Shown here: one piece after another, positions 1-7,216 of the stretch
Position numbering within the stretch: position 1 is the first letter of the stretch
How the letters are laid out: each line of letters starts with the position of its first letter
Assembly: GCF_036227405.1 (NCBI RefSeq)
Contig: NZ_CP109473.1
Coordinates: forward strand, 5,146,001-5,210,000
Length of the DNA: 64,000 bases
DNA from: Streptomyces sp. NBC_01460
GTDB lineage: Bacteria; Actinomycetota; Actinomycetes; Streptomycetales; Streptomycetaceae
Reading direction: 5' to 3'
The notes under the pieces: model-generated
Databases searched by the model: none
What the model was told of the DNA's origin: nothing
The model's input: only the letters and a program-made list of their open reading frames with translations
Program-made: the position numbers and the translations under genes

Positions 1-43
1 TTCTGAGGGGCCTTTTCGCAACTCTCCGCGATGTGGAACGGCT

Positions 44-79
44 GAACGGAGTGTCGTACCCGCGTGCGACACTCCGTTC
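44..79. promoter_or_regulatory. 16-bp inverted repeat abutting the LysE start codon
   Basis: Arms 44-59 and 64-79 (core GGAGTGTCG / CGACACTCC) are complementary at 15 of 16 positions, the exception being a G-T pair, with a 4-nt spacer. The right arm ends one base before the ATG at 80. As DNA it looks like an operator for a dimeric regulator, perhaps one encoded to the left of the window. As RNA it would fold over the ribosome-binding region. No clear Shine-Dalgarno is seen outside it. Confidence 0.55.
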
Positions 80-739
80 ATGCTAGGTGTCACCGATCTT
101 CCGACCTATCTCGCCGGCCTGGTGCTGATCATTCTGCTGCCGGGTCCGAATTCGCTGTACGTGCTCTCCGTCGCCGCGAGGCGTGGGGTGCGCACCGGTT
201 ATGTGGCCGCCGCCGGAGTCTGGACCGGGGACACGGTCCTGATGACGCTGTCCGCGCTCGGCGCCGCTTCCCTGCTGCAGACGACGCCGCTGCTGTTCGC
301 GGTCGTCAAGTACGCGGGGGCGGGCTATCTGACCTGGCTGGCGATCGGGATGATGCGGGCGGCCGTGTCGATGTGGCGCGAACGGCACCAGCGGGTGGCG
401 GAGCTGTCGGACGCGAGCGCGGCGCCCGCGGCAGGAGCGGAACACCCCTACCGCCGGGCGCTCGTGGTCAGTCTCTTCAATCCCAAGGCGATTCTTTTCC
501 TGATTTCCTTCTTCGTGCAGTTCGTCGATCCGGGCTACGCCTATCCGGCGCTCTCCTTCCTCCTGCTCGGCACGCTGCTGCAGATCGGCAGCTTCCTCTA
601 CCTCTCGACGCTCATATTCGGGGGCACCCGCCTGGCCACCGCCTTCCGGCGCCGCAAGCGGCTGTCGGCCGGGGCCACGTCGCTGGCGGGTGTGCTGTTC
701 CTCGGGTTCGCGGCGAAGCTGTCGGTCAGCGGCATCTGA
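80..739 (+). CDS. LysE/RhtB-family amino acid exporter
   Basis: The 219-residue hydrophobic protein matches the LysE/RhtB exporter family in length and layout, with about six membrane segments. The family signature near residue 20 reads LPGPNSLYVLSVAARRG, and the conserved NPKA box of the middle helix occurs near residue 135 (SLFNPKAILFLISFF). Such proteins export amino acids or related small molecules across the inner membrane. The substrate cannot be told from sequence. A poorly hydrophobic linker near residues 100-125 is usual for the family. It is transcribed alone, convergent to the MarR gene, and its start is preceded directly by an inverted repeat, so expression is probably controlled by a regulator to the left of the window. 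Confidence 0.9.
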   Translation: MLGVTDLPTYLAGLVLIILLPGPNSLYVLSVAARRGVRTGYVAAAGVWTGDTVLMTLSALGAASLLQTTPLLFAVVKYAGAGYLTWLAIGMMRAAVSMWRERHQRVAELSDASAAPAAGAEHPYRRALVVSLFNPKAILFLISFFVQFVDPGYAYPALSFLLLGTLLQIGSFLYLSTLIFGGTRLATAFRRRKRLSAGATSLAGVLFLGFAAKLSVSGI

Positions 740-761
740 ACGGGGCCCGGGGCGCCGGGGC

Positions 762-1220
762 TCAGTGGTGCCACGCCGTGCCGCCCACGTTGTGGATCAT
801 CCGCTGGAGGACCTTGAGGGCGGCGACGTACTCCTCGTCGGTGATGCCGGCGTGGATGTCCGCGAGTGCCCGGCCCACCCGTTCGGCGGCCTTGGCGCGC
901 AGTGCGTCCCCCTCCGGGGTCAGCCGCAGGCGGGTGGCGGCGTCCTGCGTGACCAGGCCCTCCACGATCAGGGTGTCGATCTCGGGCTCCAGCGAGTCGC
1001 CGACGTTCAGGTAGCCGCGGAGCGTCGTGACCACCTCGGCGCGCGGACGGCCCTCTTCGCCCGCGTCGACCAGTTGGTTGAGGACCCACCAGGGGGGCTG
1101 GGTCAGGCCGTGTTCGGCCAGCCCGGCCCGGATGTGGGTCACGGCCGCGTCGTGGGCGGCCCAGCTCCAGTACCCGATGGGCTGTCGTGCGAGTCCGGCG
1201 TCGTCATGTGAGTAGTCCAT
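762..1220 (-). CDS. MarR-family transcriptional regulator
   Basis: A 152-residue protein with MarR-type layout: N-terminal helix with an aromatic stretch (GYWSWAAHDAAVTHIRAGLA), a winged helix over about residues 35-105 including a recognition region near LEPEIDTLIVEGLV and wing RLRLTPEGDALR, and a C-terminal dimerisation helix. MarR proteins are usually autorepressors released by phenolic or other small ligands. The start is fixed by a -10-like TACCGT at 1228-1233 on the minus strand, exactly 7 nt before the ATG, suggesting a leaderless transcript. An inverted repeat lies just upstream. The gene follows the flavin monooxygenase on the same strand but has its own promoter inside that gene's 3' end. 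Ligand unknown. Confidence 0.85.
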   Translation of the reverse strand: MDYSHDDAGLARQPIGYWSWAAHDAAVTHIRAGLAEHGLTQPPWWVLNQLVDAGEEGRPRAEVVTTLRGYLNVGDSLEPEIDTLIVEGLVTQDAATRLRLTPEGDALRAKAAERVGRALADIHAGITDEEYVAALKVLQRMIHNVGGTAWHH

Positions 1221-1227
1221 GTCCTGG

Positions 1228-1256
1228 ACGGTAGGACCTCAAGCGGAGTTGAGGTC
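1228..1256 (-). promoter_or_regulatory. MarR gene promoter with candidate MarR operator
   Basis: A perfect 8-bp inverted repeat, GACCTCAA (1235-1242) and TTGAGGTC (1249-1256) with a 6-nt spacer, lies immediately upstream of the -10-like TACCGT (1233-1228). The TTGA...TCAA form is typical of MarR sites, so autoregulation is likely. The repeat overlaps the last codons of the flavin monooxygenase. Confidence 0.6.
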
Positions 1257-2663
1257 AAGACCCAGCCGGCCGGCGTACTCGGCGAGCCCCGAGGCGTCCT
1301 CGCCCGCCCAGCCGACGTAGCCGTCGGGCCGGACGAGGAACAGGCCCTTGCCGTAGGCCTCGGCCCCCTCGGTGCGGAGGGTGCGCAGGAGTTCGCCGGT
1401 GTACGCGGGGAGCGGGGCGTCCGTGCCGACCGCGAGCAGGGTGAAGTGCGGCCCCCGGAAGGCGTCGAAGAGGCGCCCGCCCTCGCCCGTGGGCCCGTCA
1501 GGGGCGCGGTCGCCGGCCTCCAGGAGTCCCGCGCGGCCGGATGCCAGCGGCCCTTCGCGGTAGCCGAGACCCAACTGCTGCGCGGCGGTGCCGCGTTCCT
1601 GCTCGCCGCGGTGGATGCGGGTCGAGAGGCCGAGCATCTCGGCGGCGACCGGGAGGCGCTCCTGCTCGTAGGTCTCCAGCAGGGCGGCCGGCGCGCCGTG
1701 CAGCAGGACCTGGCCCAGCTTCCAGCCCAGGTTGTAGGCGTCCTGGACGCTGGTGTTCAGCCCCTGGCCGCCCGCCGGGGAGTGGACGTGCGCGGCGTCG
1801 CCGACGAGGAAGGCCCGGCCCTCGCGGAACCGGTCGGCCAGGGCGGCGCGCGGCCGGAAGTCCGACGACCAGCGCACCTCGGTGACGTCGTCCTCGCTCA
1901 GGTGCGTGCGGGCGGCGACGAGCGCCCGCACGCCCTCCGGTGTGGTGTCGGGCGTCCCGTCCTCGAAGCGGGCGACCAGCTGGAAGTCCGCCGTGCCGGG
2001 CAGCGGGCAGAGCGTGAGCAGGCCCGCCTCGCCCAGGAAGATGTGCCAGTCGACCCGGTCGAGGGCCGCCTCCGCGATCCGGACGTCGGCCACCAGGGTG
2101 GGTGAGGGGTCGACGGTCTCGCCCGTCATCGTGATGCCGAGCGCGCGCCGGACCGTGGAGCGTCCGCCGTCCGCGCCCACCAGGTAGGCGGCCCGCACCT
2201 CGCCGGTGGTGAGCCGGGCCGTGACCCCGCCGCCGTCCTGCGACAGGCCCGTGAGGGCGGCGGAGAACAGGACGTCGCCGCCCAGTTCGCGGAGGCGGGC
2301 GAGCAGGATCTCCTGGGTCCGCCACTGCGGCATCATCCAGGGCTCCCCGTACGGCTCCGCCTCGGTGGGCTCGGCGCGGCGGAACATGTCGTACGCGCCC
2401 TGGCGCTCACCGTCCTTCCAGGTCATCCCGACCGGTGCGGCACCGCCGTGCTCCCGTACCGCCCCGCCCACGCCGAGGTCGTCGAGCACCTCCCGGGTGC
2501 GCGGCTGGATCCCCTTGCCCCGCGAGCCGGGGAAGAGTGAGGCGGCCTGCTCGACCACGAGAGCGCGCACCCCGCGGCGGGCGAGGTCGCAGGCCAGGGC
2601 GAGGCCGCTGGGGCCTGCTCCCACGATCAGGACGTCCGTTTCCTTAACGCTGTTAAGTTCCAT
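1239..2663 (-). CDS. FAD-dependent aromatic monooxygenase (PheA/TfdB type)
   Basis: The 474-residue protein is a class A flavoprotein hydroxylase. It has the N-terminal ADP-binding fold GAGPSGLALACDLARRG (about 14-30), the DG motif in GADGGRSTVRRALG (about 163), and the second FAD motif FLVGDAAHVHSPAGGQGLN (about 286). A C-terminal thioredoxin-like tail follows, as in phenol hydroxylases and rifampicin monooxygenase-like enzymes. It would use NAD(P)H and O2 to hydroxylate an aromatic compound; substrate unknown. Start: TTGACA at 2700-2695 and CACACT at 2676-2671 (18-bp spacing) place transcription at the ATG. Two TTAAC-N3-GTTAA palindromes, one in the promoter and one in codons 3-7, indicate repression by the divergent TetR protein. 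Confidence 0.9.
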   Translation of the reverse strand: MELNSVKETDVLIVGAGPSGLALACDLARRGVRALVVEQAASLFPGSRGKGIQPRTREVLDDLGVGGAVREHGGAAPVGMTWKDGERQGAYDMFRRAEPTEAEPYGEPWMMPQWRTQEILLARLRELGGDVLFSAALTGLSQDGGGVTARLTTGEVRAAYLVGADGGRSTVRRALGITMTGETVDPSPTLVADVRIAEAALDRVDWHIFLGEAGLLTLCPLPGTADFQLVARFEDGTPDTTPEGVRALVAARTHLSEDDVTEVRWSSDFRPRAALADRFREGRAFLVGDAAHVHSPAGGQGLNTSVQDAYNLGWKLGQVLLHGAPAALLETYEQERLPVAAEMLGLSTRIHRGEQERGTAAQQLGLGYREGPLASGRAGLLEAGDRAPDGPTGEGGRLFDAFRGPHFTLLAVGTDAPLPAYTGELLRTLRTEGAEAYGKGLFLVRPDGYVGWAGEDASGLAEYAGRLGLDLNSA

Positions 2664-2700
2664 GGTCGGGAGTGTGTGCTTAACACTGTTAAATTGTCAA
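2644..2700. promoter_or_regulatory. Divergent promoter with two TetR operator palindromes
   Basis: TTAACGCTGTTAA (2644-2656) and TTAACACTGTTAA (2680-2692) differ at one base; the second is a perfect palindrome. They are 36 bp apart. The second lies between the -35 TTGACA (2700-2695) and -10 CACACT (2676-2671) of the monooxygenase and also touches a TAAATT (2690-2695) that is 6 nt before the TetR GTG. The layout predicts one TetR protein repressing both genes. Confidence 0.75.
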
Positions 2701-2701
2701 G

Positions 2702-3346
2702 GTGGGTACGACGAAGATCGACCGGGCGCGCGTCGCTGACGCCGGTCTCAAGCTGCTGAACGAGGTGGGCCTGGACGGGCTGACCCTGCGTGCCATCGCC
2801 AGGGAGCTGGACGTCAAGGCGCCCGCGCTCTACTGGCACTTCAAGGACAAGCAGGCGCTGCTCGACGAGATGGCGACGGTCATGTACCGCCGGATGCTGG
2901 AGGGGGAGCTGCCCGGCCCCGCCCCGCGCGGCTGGCAGGAGCAGATGGTCGCGTACCAGGGCGCGCTGCGCGGGGCGCTGCTGCGCTACCGCGACGGGGC
3001 GAAGGTCTACAGCGGCGCCCGGTTCACCGGCACGGACCACGCCGACGGGCTGGAGGCCCACCTGCGCACCATGGTCGACGCGGGGTTCGAGCTGTGGCAG
3101 GCGGTGCGCGCGGGGACGACCGTCAACGCCTACACGCTGGGCTTCGTCACCGAGGAGCAGGGCGTCCAGCCGATGCCCGACGAGCGGCGGGAGGGGTACG
3201 ACGTCGACGTGCGGGCCGAGCGGCTGCGGCGCTATCCGCTGGCGGCGGCGGCCGGGGCCGAGATCTTCAGCAACTACGACGAGCGCTTCGAGGACGGCCT
3301 GCGGATCGTCGTCGCCGGCATCGAGGCGCGGTACGGGGTGAGCTGA
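2702..3346 (+). CDS. TetR-family repressor (TetR_C domain)
   Basis: A 214-residue TetR-type protein with an N-terminal helix-turn-helix (residues about 10-55, LRAIARELDVKAPALYWHF, with the TetR-class LYWHFK motif) and a C-terminal ligand domain resembling that of classical TetR, including a long acidic region and a final ISN-type helix. It most likely represses the divergent flavin monooxygenase and itself through the paired operators in the 38-bp gap. This is a common arrangement for antibiotic- or aromatic-responsive oxygenase control. The GTG start follows a TAAATT box by 6 nt, so translation from a leaderless message is likely. The ligand may be the monooxygenase substrate (inference). 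Confidence 0.9.
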   Translation: MGTTKIDRARVADAGLKLLNEVGLDGLTLRAIARELDVKAPALYWHFKDKQALLDEMATVMYRRMLEGELPGPAPRGWQEQMVAYQGALRGALLRYRDGAKVYSGARFTGTDHADGLEAHLRTMVDAGFELWQAVRAGTTVNAYTLGFVTEEQGVQPMPDERREGYDVDVRAERLRRYPLAAAAGAEIFSNYDERFEDGLRIVVAGIEARYGVS

Positions 3347-3359
3347 GCCCCGGGGCCCC

Positions 3360-3418
3360 GGTTCGGAGCCACCCCGCCCCCGGACCCCGCCCCCGGCTCG
3401 GAGCCACCCCGCCCCCGG
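3360..3418. repeat. Two-copy direct repeat, 35-bp period
   Basis: Two 24-bp copies starting at 3360 and 3395 differ at one base (GGTTCGGAGCC versus GGCTCGGAGCC, followed by the same C-rich run). They lie after the TetR gene in a region without genes (3347-3542). Function unknown; possibly part of the transcription end. Confidence 0.6.
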
Positions 3419-3468
3419 GCCCCCGGTCCGGGGTCAGCCCGCCCCGGGGCACCCCGAGGACGCCCAGA

Positions 3469-3523
3469 GTTCACCCTTCGTCGGGCCGTACGACACCCGC
3501 TCCTTCACCCGCGTCACTAGCGT
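3469..3523 (+). promoter_or_regulatory. Glycopolymer-type promoter upstream of first GT2 gene
   Basis: GTTCACCC at 3469-3476 begins exactly 49 nt before a TAGCGT -10 hexamer at 3518-3523; a second copy, CTTCACCC, lies at 3503-3510. The same box-to-hexamer distance recurs at two other promoters of this block and a 39-nt version at a fourth, so a shared activator or repressor is likely. Confidence 0.55.
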
Positions 3524-3554
3524 GACCGGACCATGATCGAAGGTGAGGGCCCGC

Positions 3555-4520
3555 GTGCCGAAACTGTCCGTCGTCGTCCCGTTCCACAATGTCGGCCCCT
3601 TCGCCGACACGACGCTGGGCAGTCTTGCCCGTAACGCGGGCCCCGACATCGAGTTCCTGCTGGTCGACGACTGCTCCACGGACGACACGCCGGCCGTCGT
3701 CGACCGCTGGGCCGACCGGATCCCGCACGCCGAGGTCATCCGGCACGGGAAGAACGTCGGCATCGCGGCGGCCCGCAACAGCGGCATCGACGCGGCCCGC
3801 GGCGACTTCGTCACCTTCCTCGACGGCGACGACTGGTACGCCCCCGGGCACCTGGCCCGGCTGCTGCACGCCGCCGCCGAGCTGGACTGCGACTTCGCCC
3901 GCACCGACCACGTCCAGGCCACCGGGACCAGCCGGGTCGTACGGCGCGCCCCCGCCCGGCTCCGCCACACGGTGATGGACCCGCGCGAAGGCATCGCGGC
4001 CCCCGAGTGGGAGACGATGGTCGACTACCCCTTCGTATGGGCGGGCGTCTACCACCGGCGGCTCTTCGAGGACGGCGGCCACCGCTTCACGACCCGGCTG
4101 CGCACCGCCGAGGACCGGCTGTGGATCTGGCAGCTGCACCTGCGGGCACGGACCTGTGCGGCGCTGAACCTGTACGGCGTCTTCTACCGCCGCGGCGTCA
4201 CCACGTCCCTGACGCAGATCAAGGACTCCCGCCAGCTGGACTTCTTCCCCGCCTACGACACGCTGATCGACGAGATCCGCGAGGACCCGGACGCGGAGCT
4301 CCTCCTCCCCAAGGCGGTCCGCACCTACTGCGCCATGATCGCCTTCCACAACGAGAAGGCGGACGCCTACGAGCCCGCCACCTTCCGGCGCCTGCGCCAC
4401 GAGTCGGCGGCCGCGCTGCACCGCATGCCGCAGCAGGTGCTCGACCACACCCTGACGATGATGGACACCAGGCGCAGCACCCTGCTCCACCGCCTGCGTG
4501 ACAAGCAGAAGGCCGCCTGA
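3555..4520 (+). CDS. GT2-family glycosyltransferase (GT-A fold)
   Basis: The protein (321 residues from GTG 3555) starts with the GT2 fold: KLSVVVPFHN, the nucleotide-binding VDDCSTDDT at 37-45, and the metal-binding DGDD at 90-93. It would transfer a sugar from a nucleotide donor to a growing wall polymer or glycerol-phosphate-type acceptor on the cytoplasmic side. I prefer GTG 3555 to GTG 3543 because a GGTGAGGG lies just before it and the result aligns with the paralogue at 12090-13073. The two share distinctive stretches (AEDR-WIW-LH, FYRRGVTTSLTQI). It opens an operon with the polysialyltransferase-like gene 2 nt downstream. Donor and acceptor are unknown. Confidence 0.88.
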   Translation: MPKLSVVVPFHNVGPFADTTLGSLARNAGPDIEFLLVDDCSTDDTPAVVDRWADRIPHAEVIRHGKNVGIAAARNSGIDAARGDFVTFLDGDDWYAPGHLARLLHAAAELDCDFARTDHVQATGTSRVVRRAPARLRHTVMDPREGIAAPEWETMVDYPFVWAGVYHRRLFEDGGHRFTTRLRTAEDRLWIWQLHLRARTCAALNLYGVFYRRGVTTSLTQIKDSRQLDFFPAYDTLIDEIREDPDAELLLPKAVRTYCAMIAFHNEKADAYEPATFRRLRHESAAALHRMPQQVLDHTLTMMDTRRSTLLHRLRDKQKAA

Positions 4521-4522
4521 CC

Positions 4523-5869
4523 ATGCCCACGCGCACGCAGATCTTCCAGGTGTCGACCCTCTACGGGGCGGCCACACTCGCCGCGGCGCTGGACGCCGGC
4601 CAGTTCGGTCCGGGGCAGGACAGCCACCGCGTCCTGCTCGTCTCCAACAACGCGGCGATCCCCGAAACCGCCCTCCGGCTGGAGGAGATGCGCGGCTACG
4701 GGGGCATCGCCGCCCGCTTCGACTCCGTCGTCGACTGGAACGACGCCATCAGCCCGCACCACCCGAGCGGATGGGGCCCGCGCGCCGAGGAGACCGAGCT
4801 CTGGCAGCGCGCCTTCCGTCTCGCGTGGGGCATCGACCCCGACGGGCCCGTCGACCTCGCCGTCGAGTCCATCCAGGTCAACCCGGCCCGCGCGCTGGCG
4901 GCGATCTTCTCCGAGAGCGCCGTGCACGTCTACGCGGACGGCCTGATGAGCTACGGCCCGACCCGCAACAAGGTGCCGAGGTCCATCGCCTGCCGCATCC
5001 AGCGGGTGCTCCACCTGGACCTCGTACCGGGACTGCGCCCGCTCCTCCTCGCCGAGTCCGGGGTCGAGCCCGAGCTCGTACCGAACGACGCCTTCCGCAC
5101 GGTCCTCGGCGAGATCGCCGCGGCGGCGGAGGGCGACCGCCGGCTCGCGGAGGCGGAGGCCGAGGCACCCACGGCCGTACTCCTCGGCCAGTACCTCGCC
5201 GCCCTGAACATCCTCACGGCCGAGGAGGAGGAGGACCTGCACCTGCGCATGCTGCGCGGTGCGGCCCGGGCCGGTCACACCTCCGTCCTCTTCAAGCCCC
5301 ACCCCACCGCGCCGGCCCGCTACTCCCGGGCGCTCGACGACGCCGCCACCGCGCTCGGGGTGCGGCTGACCACGCTGGACAGCCCGCTGCTCGCCGAGAC
5401 CCTCTACGAGCGGTGCGCCCCCACGCTCGTCGTCGGCTGCTTCTCGACCGCGATGTTCACCGCCGCCGTGTACTACGGCATCCCCGTCGCGCGGGTCGGC
5501 ACCCGGCTCGTCCTGGACCGCATCACCCCGTACGAGAACAGCAACCGCATCCCGCTCACGATCGTCGACCACCTCGTGCCCGACCTGGACGAGCAGGCCG
5601 GCGAACCGGTGCCCGGACTGCCGTCCACCGCTCCGGACACCCTCGCGCCCCTGGTCCGGACGGTCGGCTACTGCATGCAGTCCGGGCTCCACCCCACGCT
5701 GCGCGCCGAGGCCGAGTCCTGGCTGCGGGACCACCTCGACAGCACCACGCAGCACTACTTCAAGCGCCGCCGTCTGCAGAAACTCACCCTGCCCGGCGGC
5801 GGCCCCCGGGGCGCGGCGATCCGGCTGCGCCGCACCGTACGGCGTACCCGCAGCAGCCTGGGCCTCTGA
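4523..5869 (+). CDS. Polysialyltransferase-like glycosyltransferase (GT-B)
   Basis: A 448-residue protein of the bacterial alpha-2,8-polysialyltransferase-like family. It carries the three motifs of GT-B bacterial sialyltransferases: an acidic-Gly motif in VYADGLMSYG (D139-G140), the HP motif in LFKPHPTAP (H260-P261) and the S/T motif in VGCFSTAMF (S308-T309). With a Kdn-type synthesis set nearby, its donor is plausibly CMP-Kdn or a related nonulosonate (inference). No signal peptide or membrane helix is evident, so it acts in the cytoplasm. It follows the GT2 gene by 2 nt, and the same GT2 + polysialyltransferase-like pair occurs again, inverted, at 10771-13073 with matching motif spacing, indicating duplication of the pair. 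Confidence 0.82.
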   Translation: MPTRTQIFQVSTLYGAATLAAALDAGQFGPGQDSHRVLLVSNNAAIPETALRLEEMRGYGGIAARFDSVVDWNDAISPHHPSGWGPRAEETELWQRAFRLAWGIDPDGPVDLAVESIQVNPARALAAIFSESAVHVYADGLMSYGPTRNKVPRSIACRIQRVLHLDLVPGLRPLLLAESGVEPELVPNDAFRTVLGEIAAAAEGDRRLAEAEAEAPTAVLLGQYLAALNILTAEEEEDLHLRMLRGAARAGHTSVLFKPHPTAPARYSRALDDAATALGVRLTTLDSPLLAETLYERCAPTLVVGCFSTAMFTAAVYYGIPVARVGTRLVLDRITPYENSNRIPLTIVDHLVPDLDEQAGEPVPGLPSTAPDTLAPLVRTVGYCMQSGLHPTLRAEAESWLRDHLDSTTQHYFKRRRLQKLTLPGGGPRGAAIRLRRTVRRTRSSLGL

Positions 5870-5929
5870 TCCCGGGACCGGGGCGCGTGCCCCGGCGCCG
5901 GCCACTGATGACAGAACGGCGGAACGAGC

Positions 5930-7216
5930 ATGGGCCAGACCTTCACGGGGCTGCTCAAGGCGGTACGGGCGAGAACCGGGCAGAGCGGCACGGCGCGGAC
6001 CGCGCCGACCGCCGCCCTGCGCCTGTGCGGTGACTACCTGGAGGGCCTCGCGACGGGCGGTCCCCTGAACGACGCACGGCGGACCCGGCTCGTCGCCGCC
6101 ATCGGCGGCCTCACGACCGCCTGCGGCAGCGACGAGGACGCGTTCGACGCCCTGCTGCGCACCGGGCAGCGTGCCCTGGAGGCCGGCGGGGACGCGGAGA
6201 CCCGCCTCGCCCTGGCCGTCGCCGTCGAGGCCACCGCCCTGCGCTCCCGGTCCAAGGGTGCCTGGCGGCTGCGCGCGAGTGCCCTGGACGCGCTGGGCCG
6301 CCGCGACGAGGCGGCCCAGGCCTACGAGCGGCATCTGGCGCTCCAGCAGAACCCGGCGTCGGCCGAGGACATCGCGCGCCGGACCGCCACCCTGAAGGAT
6401 CTCCGCTCCTGCCTGGACGAGGCCGCCGGGCTGCTCCCCGGCGAGGACGGCACCCGCCTGCGGGCCCTGCACAACGCCCCCGCGGGGCAGGTCCGCACGG
6501 ACTTCGCCGAGGCCGTCCGCCGGCGCACCGCGGCGGGCGGCGGCATGGCCGACCCGGACGTCCGCCGTCTGAACATCCTGTACGCCGCCCACCGCCGGCT
6601 GCTGGACCGGGACAGGCTCGCCGACCCGCTGCTCGGGGGCGCCGAGCCAGCTGGCGTCGGCGCGCTGCGCCGCCTGGTCGCCGGACGCTCCGTCTGCCTC
6701 GTCGCCGGCGCCCCCCGGATCGCCGACGAGGAGAGCGTCCCGGGCAGCCCGCTCGCCGGACTGATCGACGGGTACGACCTGGTCGTGCGCTGCGACACCG
6801 TGCCGCCCACCGCCCCGCGCACCGATCTGCACGCGGTCACCCTGCGGGGCGACACCCCGTGGACGGGCCCCGCCTGGGACCGCCGGACGGGCACCCGGCT
6901 GGTCTTCGGCGACCCGCTGCCGCACTGGCGCAGGTCGCTGCGCGCCCGCCTGGTCCCCGGCGCGCAGGAGCGCGTCGGGGACGCCTCGCTGCGGCACCCC
7001 CTCGACGATCCGGCACTGCTCGGCGAGGACGGCTGGGGCCCCGGGACCGGCACCGCGTTCACCGTGCTCCGGCTCCTGGACTTCCTGGACACGGCCGACC
7101 GCCTGGACCTCATCGGCTTCGGACTTCCGGGGCAGCTGCAGCCGCGCGAGCGCGCGTGGGTCGGCGACCGCGCGACCCACCAGGACGACACCGAGATGAG
7201 GACCGCGCTGCGATGA
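5930..7216 (+). CDS. GT29-like (sialyltransferase-type) protein with helical N-terminus
   Basis: Residues 1-245 of this 428-residue protein are alpha-helical and TPR-like (ALGRRDEAAQAYERHLAL near 131). Residues 253-428 follow the order of eukaryotic GT29 sialyltransferase motifs. An L-like motif, VCLVAGAPRIAD through DGYDLVVRCD (255-289), is followed by an S-like motif with PGTGTAF (371) and RLDLIGFG (391-398), and by a VS-like HQDDTE (H417 to E422, His-X4-Glu) close to the C-terminus. GT29 enzymes transfer sialic acid from CMP-sialic acid, which suits the CMP-nonulosonate genes in this block. The match is by motif reading only; the canonical motif Cys pair is not complete. It lies 60 nt after the polysialyltransferase-like gene and overlaps the next gene (ATGA). 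Confidence 0.6.
   Translation: MGQTFTGLLKAVRARTGQSGTARTAPTAALRLCGDYLEGLATGGPLNDARRTRLVAAIGGLTTACGSDEDAFDALLRTGQRALEAGGDAETRLALAVAVEATALRSRSKGAWRLRASALDALGRRDEAAQAYERHLALQQNPASAEDIARRTATLKDLRSCLDEAAGLLPGEDGTRLRALHNAPAGQVRTDFAEAVRRRTAAGGGMADPDVRRLNILYAAHRRLLDRDRLADPLLGGAEPAGVGALRRLVAGRSVCLVAGAPRIADEESVPGSPLAGLIDGYDLVVRCDTVPPTAPRTDLHAVTLRGDTPWTGPAWDRRTGTRLVFGDPLPHWRRSLRARLVPGAQERVGDASLRHPLDDPALLGEDGWGPGTGTAFTVLRLLDFLDTADRLDLIGFGLPGQLQPRERAWVGDRATHQDDTEMRTALR

Noticed and set aside
3533..3535. ATG shortly after the first GT2 promoter
   Set aside because: It is out of frame with the glycosyltransferase and would give a short peptide; GTG 3555 has the better ribosome site and matches the paralogue.
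4367..7180. A long open frame on the minus strand (over 900 codons) opposite the glycosyltransferase genes
   Set aside because: It is an antisense shadow caused by high GC at third positions; its translation is low-complexity Arg/Gly/Ala/Val without any domain, while the plus strand carries clear families.
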